From: Desulfurobacterium sp.
GTDB lineage: Bacteria; Aquificota; Aquificia; Desulfurobacteriales; Desulfurobacteriaceae
Reading direction: 5' to 3'
DNA length: 48,685 bases
Assembly (NCBI GenBank): GCA_026988135.1
Contig: JALSLT010000065.1
Coordinates: forward strand, 1 to 48,685
The position numbers and the translations under genes are program-made. This document shows, piece after piece, positions 44,258-48,685 of the stretch. The notes under the pieces are model-generated. The model was not told the DNA's origin and ran no database searches. It saw only the letters and a program-made list of their open reading frames with translations. The number at the start of each line of letters is the position of its first letter. The first letter of the stretch is position 1.

Positions 44258-44455
44258 ATGCCAAAAATAAAGACACGTAGAGCTGCAGCAAAAAGAGTAA
44301 AGGTTACGGCTACAGGAAAGGTAAAGCACTGGCATCCTAACAAAGGACACATTCTTACAAAGAAAAGTAGAAAGAGAAAAAGAAGACTTAGAAAGCCGGA
44401 TTACCTAACAGGAGCTCAAGCTGCAAATTACAAAGAGCTTGTACTTTATAAGTAA
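44258..44455 (+). CDS. rpmI: Large ribosomal subunit protein bL35
   Basis: A 65-residue basic protein starting MPKIKTRRAAAKRVKVTATGKVK, followed by HPNKGHILTKKSRKRKRRLR, the standard bL35 sequence. It pairs with rplT, as in most bacteria, but infC, which often precedes, is not present. Its own promoter lies upstream. Confidence 0.97.
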   Translation: MPKIKTRRAAAKRVKVTATGKVKHWHPNKGHILTKKSRKRKRRLRKPDYLTGAQAANYKELVLYK

Positions 44456-44518
44456 GTGATGCAACCGGGTATGAAGCTTAAAAAAGCGCCCGTAGCTCGC
44501 TAAAGGAGGAGACAGAAA

Positions 44519-44866
44519 ATGAGAGTAAAAACCAGCAGAAGAAGGTACAGAAGGAAAAAACTTAAAAAAATGACCAAAGGTTATTTTGGGGCAAAGCACA
44601 AGCTTTACAGAACCATGAAGATTCAGGTCATGAAATCTCTCTTTTATGCCTATAAGCACAGAAGAGAGAGGAAAAGAGAGTTTAGGAAACTCTGGATAGC
44701 AAGAATCAACGCCGCTGTTAGGCAGTTTGACCTTAATTACAGCAGATTTATTAACGGGCTTAAAAAGGCTGGCATAGAGCTTGATAGAAAAGTTCTTGCC
44801 GATATTGCCGTAAGAGATCCGGAAGGATTTAAGGCGATTGTCGAAAAAGTGAAAGCTGTTATTTAA
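44519..44866 (+). CDS. rplT: Large ribosomal subunit protein bL20
   Basis: A 115-residue basic protein that binds 23S rRNA early in 50S assembly. It has the usual RRRYRRKKLKKMTKGYFGAK start, then YAYKHRRERKREFRKLWIARINAA and LNYSRFINGLKKAGIELDRK. The RBS AAAGGAGGAG is strong. The leader is too short (63 bp after rpmI) for the long-range L20 autoregulatory structure known in E. coli, but a simpler mimic cannot be excluded. Confidence 0.97.
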   Translation: MRVKTSRRRYRRKKLKKMTKGYFGAKHKLYRTMKIQVMKSLFYAYKHRRERKREFRKLWIARINAAVRQFDLNYSRFINGLKKAGIELDRKVLADIAVRDPEGFKAIVEKVKAVI

Positions 44867-44882
44867 AAAGCTGGAAGATAAG

Positions 44883-44908
44883 AGGGGAGGTTAAGCCTCC
44901 CCTTTTTT
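44883..44908 (+). terminator. Intrinsic terminator after rplT
   Basis: AGGGGAGG (44883-44890), TTAAG loop, CCTCCCCT (44896-44903) then a run of T to 44908. Strong 8-bp stem. Confidence 0.9.
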
Positions 44909-44944
44909 GTTTAATAATCACGAATGATGTTTTCAGAGGGGAAA

Positions 44945-45979
44945 ATGGAGCTTAAAATCTTAGATGATATTAAGAAAAAAGCTCTTGAGGAGCTATCAAA
45001 AGTTTCATCTCTTAAATCTATTGAGGATCTTAGAGTTAAATATCTTGGCAGAAAGGGAGAACTAACCTCTCTTCTAAAAAAGATTCCTGAACTTTCTCCA
45101 GAAAAGAGAAAAGATTTCGGTAAGGCGTGTAACGAAGTTAAGAAAGAGATAGAAAAGCTCATAGAGAATACGGTTTTAAAAGTTAAGACTGCTGAAAAAG
45201 AGGAAAGAATAAAACAGGAATATATAGATATTTCTCTTCCCGGAAGGAGTATTCCTACGGGTACTTTGCACCCTATAACGAAAACTTTATCGGAAATCGT
45301 TGAATTTTTTACATCTATGGGTTTTGCTGTTGCCAGAGGTCCGGAAATAGAAACGGATTTTTATAACTTTGAAGCTTTGAATATTCCGAAAGGGCATCCG
45401 GCAAGAGAGATGCAGGATACATTTTATATCAAAGAAGAAGTTGTTTTAAGAACACACACTTCTCCTGTTCAGATAAGGGTTATGGAATCTATGGAGCCTC
45501 CTGTTCAGGTTATTGCCCCGGGGAAAGTTTACAGAAAAGATGCCGATCTAACTCATACTCCTATGTTTCATCAAGTTGAAGGTTTGCTGGTTGATACTTC
45601 TGTAACCTTTGCAGACCTGAAAGGTGTATTGGAGCTTTTTCTTAAGGAGTTTTTCGGTTCCGATACAAAGGTTAGATTCAGACCCAGCTTTTTCCCGTTT
45701 ACAGAGCCAAGTGCTGAAGTTGATATAGGTTGCGTAATTTGCGGTGGAGATGGATGCAAGGTCTGTAAGGGTACCGGATGGCTGGAAGTTTTAGGTTGCG
45801 GAATGGTAGATCCGGCTGTATTTAAGTCTGTGAATATAGATCCTGAACTTTACCAAGGATTTGCTTTTGGAATGGGTGTTGAAAGGTTGACTATGTTGAA
45901 GTACGGTATTGACGATTTAAGGCTATTTTTTGAAAACGATTTAAGATTTATAAAACAGTTTAAAGGGTTGGAAGTATGA
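44945..45979 (+). CDS. pheS: Phenylalanyl-tRNA synthetase alpha subunit
   Basis: A 344-residue catalytic subunit of the (alpha-beta)2 enzyme. N-terminal coiled coil (about 1-85) binds tRNA; the class II core has HPAREMQDTFY, RTHTSPVQIR, FRPSFFPFTEPSAEVD and GFAFGMGVERLTMLKYG. A short Cys-rich insertion CVICGGDGCKVCKGTGW, seen in other bacterial PheS, precedes the last motif. I choose ATG 44945 with GAGGGG upstream; ATG 44924 is in frame but lies without a good RBS. It overlaps pheT by 4 bp. Confidence 0.96.
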   Translation: MELKILDDIKKKALEELSKVSSLKSIEDLRVKYLGRKGELTSLLKKIPELSPEKRKDFGKACNEVKKEIEKLIENTVLKVKTAEKEERIKQEYIDISLPGRSIPTGTLHPITKTLSEIVEFFTSMGFAVARGPEIETDFYNFEALNIPKGHPAREMQDTFYIKEEVVLRTHTSPVQIRVMESMEPPVQVIAPGKVYRKDADLTHTPMFHQVEGLLVDTSVTFADLKGVLELFLKEFFGSDTKVRFRPSFFPFTEPSAEVDIGCVICGGDGCKVCKGTGWLEVLGCGMVDPAVFKSVNIDPELYQGFAFGMGVERLTMLKYGIDDLRLFFENDLRFIKQFKGLEV

Positions 45980-48366
45980 GGATAACGTATAACTGGTTGA
46001 AAGAGTTCATAAATATCGAAGATTATTCAGCTGAGGAGATAGCTGATATTTTTACCGATATAGGGATAGAGGTTGATTCTGTTTCTTATGTGGGAAAAGA
46101 TATAGAAAAAGTTGTGGTAGGGAAAATTGTTTCCATCGAAAAACATCCCAATGCCGATAAACTTAAAATTTGTCAGGTCGATGTCGGAAATGGGGTTATT
46201 CAAATAGTAACGGGTGCCGATAATATTTTTGAGGGAGCTGTTATCCCTGTGGCACTTCATGGAGCTAAACTTCCTATAGGCATAAAAATAAAAAGAAGTA
46301 AATTGAGAGGTGTCGAATCTAACGGTATGCTTTGTTCGGAAGAGGAATTAGGGCTTACCGCTCATTCCGCCGGAATAATGATTCTTCCCGATAATGCTAA
46401 CCTTGAGCTTGGTGCCGATGCGGTTAAAGCTCTCGGTCTTGATGATTGGATAATAGAGTATGAGATAACAACCAACCGTCCTGATGCTCTCAGTATTCTC
46501 GGTATGGCTCGGGAATTGAAAGCTGTTTTAGGAAGAGAGATAACTTTACCGGAAACGTCGTTTGAAACGGTAGAAACTATGGCAGAAGAGGAATTGTCTT
46601 TAAAGGTTGATGATGAGACCGCTTGCCCGAGATATGACGGTTTTGTTATAAATGATGTAAAGGTCGGACCTGCCCCTCTTTATATGCAAATAAGGCTGTA
46701 TCTTTTAGGATTAAGGCCTATAAATAATGTTGTGGATATTACAAATTACGTTCTTTATGAAATTGGTCAGCCTCTTCATGCTTTTGACAGTAAAAAGGTA
46801 AACGATAAAACAGTGGTTGTGAGAAGAGCTAAAGAGGGCGAAGAAATAGTCACGCTTGATGGAGTTAAGAGGACTCTTATCGGTTCGGATCTTCTTATAG
46901 CTGATACGGAAAAACCGTTGGCTCTTGCAGGTATTATGGGCGGGGAAGATTCCGGAGTAACCGGCAATACCGTCAGTGTTATCCTTGAAAGTGCTCACTT
47001 TGATCCTCTTACTATTAGAAAAACCGCGAAAAGGTTCGGTATTTCGACGGATGCTTCTTACAGGTTCGAAAGAGGTGCCGATATAGAAGCTACTATTTTT
47101 GCGGCGGAGAGAACGCTTCACCTTTTGCAGAAATTTGCCGGCGGGAAGATACTTTCCGGTAAAGTTGAATGTTACCCTAAACCTTATACTCCCAAAGTAA
47201 TCGTTTTTAATCCCGATAAGGTTAAAAAGATTGTAGGTGTTGATATTCCTCCCAGGAAGTCTTCCGAGATGCTTTCATCTTTAGGTTTTTCGATTAAGAA
47301 AGAGCAGGATTATATCGTTGTGAAGGTTCCCTCCTGGCGTAAATACGATGTTTCAAGAGAAATCGATGTTATAGAAGAGATTGTTCGTATTTACGGTATG
47401 AAAAATGTAAAAAGCACTTATCCTCTTATGCATTCCAATATTAAAAGACCGAAAGATTTCTTTAACATTCTTGAAGTTAAAAAGTTTTTTTCCGGTAGAG
47501 GATTAACAGAAGTTATAAATTACAGTTTTGTGGGTAGGAAACTTTTTGAAACATGCGGTTTTGATTTTGATTCTCTTATGAAAATATCCAATCCGCTTTC
47601 CGAAGAGTGGGTCGGTATGAGGGATTTTCTATTCCCATCCCTTATAAATACTTGTGTCCAGAATGTTAAGCGAAACGAAAAAAATGTTGCTATATTTGAA
47701 ACGGGAGTAACTTTTAAAAACTTGGGAGAAAATCTTCCGGAAGAAAAACTTCATATTTCTGTTTTACTTTCCGGTAAAGTTCCGTCGGATATTTTGTCGG
47801 AAAGGGAAGTTGACTTTTATGATACGAAAGGTATTGTTGAAGAATTTCTTTCCTATTTAGGGGTTGATGTTCAGTTTTCCAGGGAAGAGAACAAACCGTT
47901 TTTACATCCCGGTCAGGCGGCAAAGATTACTGTTTCAGATAGGGAGGTTGGTTTTCTTGGAAAACTTCATCCGAATATTGAAGAGAAACTGGAGGTTAAA
48001 CAGTCCGTATATCTTGCAGAGCTTGACCTTGATGCTTTGTTTGAAGTGGTAGAAGGCAAACTTCCGAAATTTAAAAAACTACCTAAATTCCCGCCTGTTA
48101 CAAGGGATATAGCCGTTGTGGTTGACAGGGACGTTTTTTCTAAAGATGTAGAAGAGCTTATAGAAAAAACAGCCGGAAAACTTTTAGAAAAAATTAAACT
48201 TTTTGATATATATGAAGGTGAAAATATTCCGGAAGGCAAGAAGAGCCTTGCTTTCTCCCTTATTTTTAGATCATTTGACAAAACATTGTCAGATGAGGAA
48301 GTTTCACGTATAATAGAGAAAGTTATCAAAAAACTTGAACAGCACAATATAAAGCTGAGGGTATAA
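45976..48366 (+). CDS. pheT: Phenylalanyl-tRNA synthetase beta subunit
   Basis: A 796-residue non-catalytic partner of PheS. It has the N-terminal tRNA-binding OB domain (about 40-150, with ADKLKICQVDVG), the B3/4 editing domain with RPINNVVDITNYVLYEIGQPLHAFD, the B5 domain around 400-480 including SWRKYDVSREIDVIEEIVRIYG, and the C-terminal anticodon-binding FDX-ACB domain (PPVTRDIAVVVD). Length matches the family. It overlaps the pheS stop and is followed 13 bp later by zapA. Confidence 0.97.
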   Translation: MRITYNWLKEFINIEDYSAEEIADIFTDIGIEVDSVSYVGKDIEKVVVGKIVSIEKHPNADKLKICQVDVGNGVIQIVTGADNIFEGAVIPVALHGAKLPIGIKIKRSKLRGVESNGMLCSEEELGLTAHSAGIMILPDNANLELGADAVKALGLDDWIIEYEITTNRPDALSILGMARELKAVLGREITLPETSFETVETMAEEELSLKVDDETACPRYDGFVINDVKVGPAPLYMQIRLYLLGLRPINNVVDITNYVLYEIGQPLHAFDSKKVNDKTVVVRRAKEGEEIVTLDGVKRTLIGSDLLIADTEKPLALAGIMGGEDSGVTGNTVSVILESAHFDPLTIRKTAKRFGISTDASYRFERGADIEATIFAAERTLHLLQKFAGGKILSGKVECYPKPYTPKVIVFNPDKVKKIVGVDIPPRKSSEMLSSLGFSIKKEQDYIVVKVPSWRKYDVSREIDVIEEIVRIYGMKNVKSTYPLMHSNIKRPKDFFNILEVKKFFSGRGLTEVINYSFVGRKLFETCGFDFDSLMKISNPLSEEWVGMRDFLFPSLINTCVQNVKRNEKNVAIFETGVTFKNLGENLPEEKLHISVLLSGKVPSDILSEREVDFYDTKGIVEEFLSYLGVDVQFSREENKPFLHPGQAAKITVSDREVGFLGKLHPNIEEKLEVKQSVYLAELDLDALFEVVEGKLPKFKKLPKFPPVTRDIAVVVDRDVFSKDVEELIEKTAGKLLEKIKLFDIYEGENIPEGKKSLAFSLIFRSFDKTLSDEEVSRIIEKVIKKLEQHNIKLRV

Positions 48367-48379
48367 GAGGAAGTGGAAA

Positions 48380-48682
48380 GTGGCTAACTTGCCTAACACT
48401 ATAGATATAATTATCTCCGGTAGGAGATTTACCATAAGGACCGATAAAGACCCCGAGTACGTAAGGCATCTTGGCGTGAGACTTGAAAAAATGCTTGAGC
48501 GTATAAGGTCTTCAAATGTAAAAATAACTTATGATAAAGCGCTTGTTATAGCGTGTCTCTATCTTCTTGATGAAAACGAGATGCTTAGAGATCAGATAAG
48601 GGATTTAGGTCTTGAAATTCAGCGACTTCATGAAGAGGGTGTGAAAGTTTTGATAAACTCAAAGAAAAAAATAGCACCCTAA
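48380..48682 (+). CDS. zapA: Cell division protein ZapA
   Basis: A 100-residue protein that bundles FtsZ filaments at mid-cell. It fits the family in length and layout: an N-terminal globular part with IIISGRRFTIRTDKDPEYVRHLG (DPEY motif), the DKALVIACLYLLDEN helix, and a C-terminal coiled coil. It starts with GTG at 48380 (AGAGGAAG upstream); no ATG is available nearby. zapA next to pheT is a common arrangement. The window ends three bases after its stop. Confidence 0.88.
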   Translation: MANLPNTIDIIISGRRFTIRTDKDPEYVRHLGVRLEKMLERIRSSNVKITYDKALVIACLYLLDENEMLRDQIRDLGLEIQRLHEEGVKVLINSKKKIAP

Positions 48683-48685
48683 TTT

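Noticed and set aside
44867..44944. T-box or leader peptide before pheS
   Set aside because: The 78-bp gap holds the rplT terminator and then the pheS RBS; no Phe-rich leader peptide is seen.
1..48685. CRISPR arrays, insertion sequences, phage genes or restriction systems
   Set aside because: No regularly spaced repeats, transposase or integrase motifs, or defence gene families were recognised.
1..48685. Selenoprotein gene with in-frame UGA
   Set aside because: All recognised genes end at a normal family length; none continues with homologous sequence past a UGA.

Overview
The window looks like chromosomal DNA of a thermophilic, Gram-negative-type bacterium. My best guess is Aquificota close to Desulfurobacteriaceae; this rests on overall impression, not on a search. 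The DNA is AT-rich. The proteins are rich in Lys, Glu and Ile, and Arg is mostly AGA/AGG. Housekeeping genes sit in tight, often ATGA-overlapping runs of functionally unrelated genes. A SelB factor, a multi-heme cytochrome c, the MEP-pathway Dxr and periplasmic adaptors are present. I see no phage, transposase, CRISPR array, rRNA or tRNA gene.

Layout. Region 1 (1-4244, minus): ftsY, an unrecognised phosphoesterase-like gene, and the N-terminal half of gltB, which runs off the left edge. Region 2 (4379-13665, plus): thiE, alr, prmA, a PHP-domain nuclease/phosphatase, gpsA and selB, then rpsU with its own promoter, a yqeY gene and mutS2. cutA (minus) and comM (plus) follow. Region 3 (15656-19739, minus): a complete glycerol-3-phosphate/sugar-type ABC importer, ugpC-ugpB-ugpA-ugpE, with a terminator-like hairpin between binding protein and permeases. 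Region 4 (19908-29807, plus): a three-heme cytochrome c peroxidase with its own promoter and terminator, a YbhGFSR-type ABC-2 exporter operon, an unrecognised acidic helical protein, a 350-bp gap, then a UspA/small-membrane-subunit fusion overlapping an ActP-like sodium:solute symporter.

Region 5 (29842-37801, minus): two runs. One (34978 down to 29842) holds a small membrane protein, hslV, a PHP protein, a TPR membrane protein, upp, hisS and dxr behind a recognisable promoter. The other is trkA-trkH for potassium uptake. Region 6 (37834-44167, plus): murJ, lgt, ilvE, a nitrilase-type glutaminase, nadE and tldD. Region 7 (44258-48682, plus): rpmI-rplT with promoter and terminator, then pheS-pheT-zapA.

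Most of the window is ordinary core metabolism, translation and envelope function. The points most worth a second look are the UspA-membrane subunit fusion beside the ActP-like carrier, the three-heme peroxidase, the NAD synthetase split into two adjacent genes, the lineage-style N-terminal domain on FtsY, the altered Smr motif in MutS2, and two unrecognised proteins (2232-2816 and 26651-27112). I did not find a clearly new multi-gene system.
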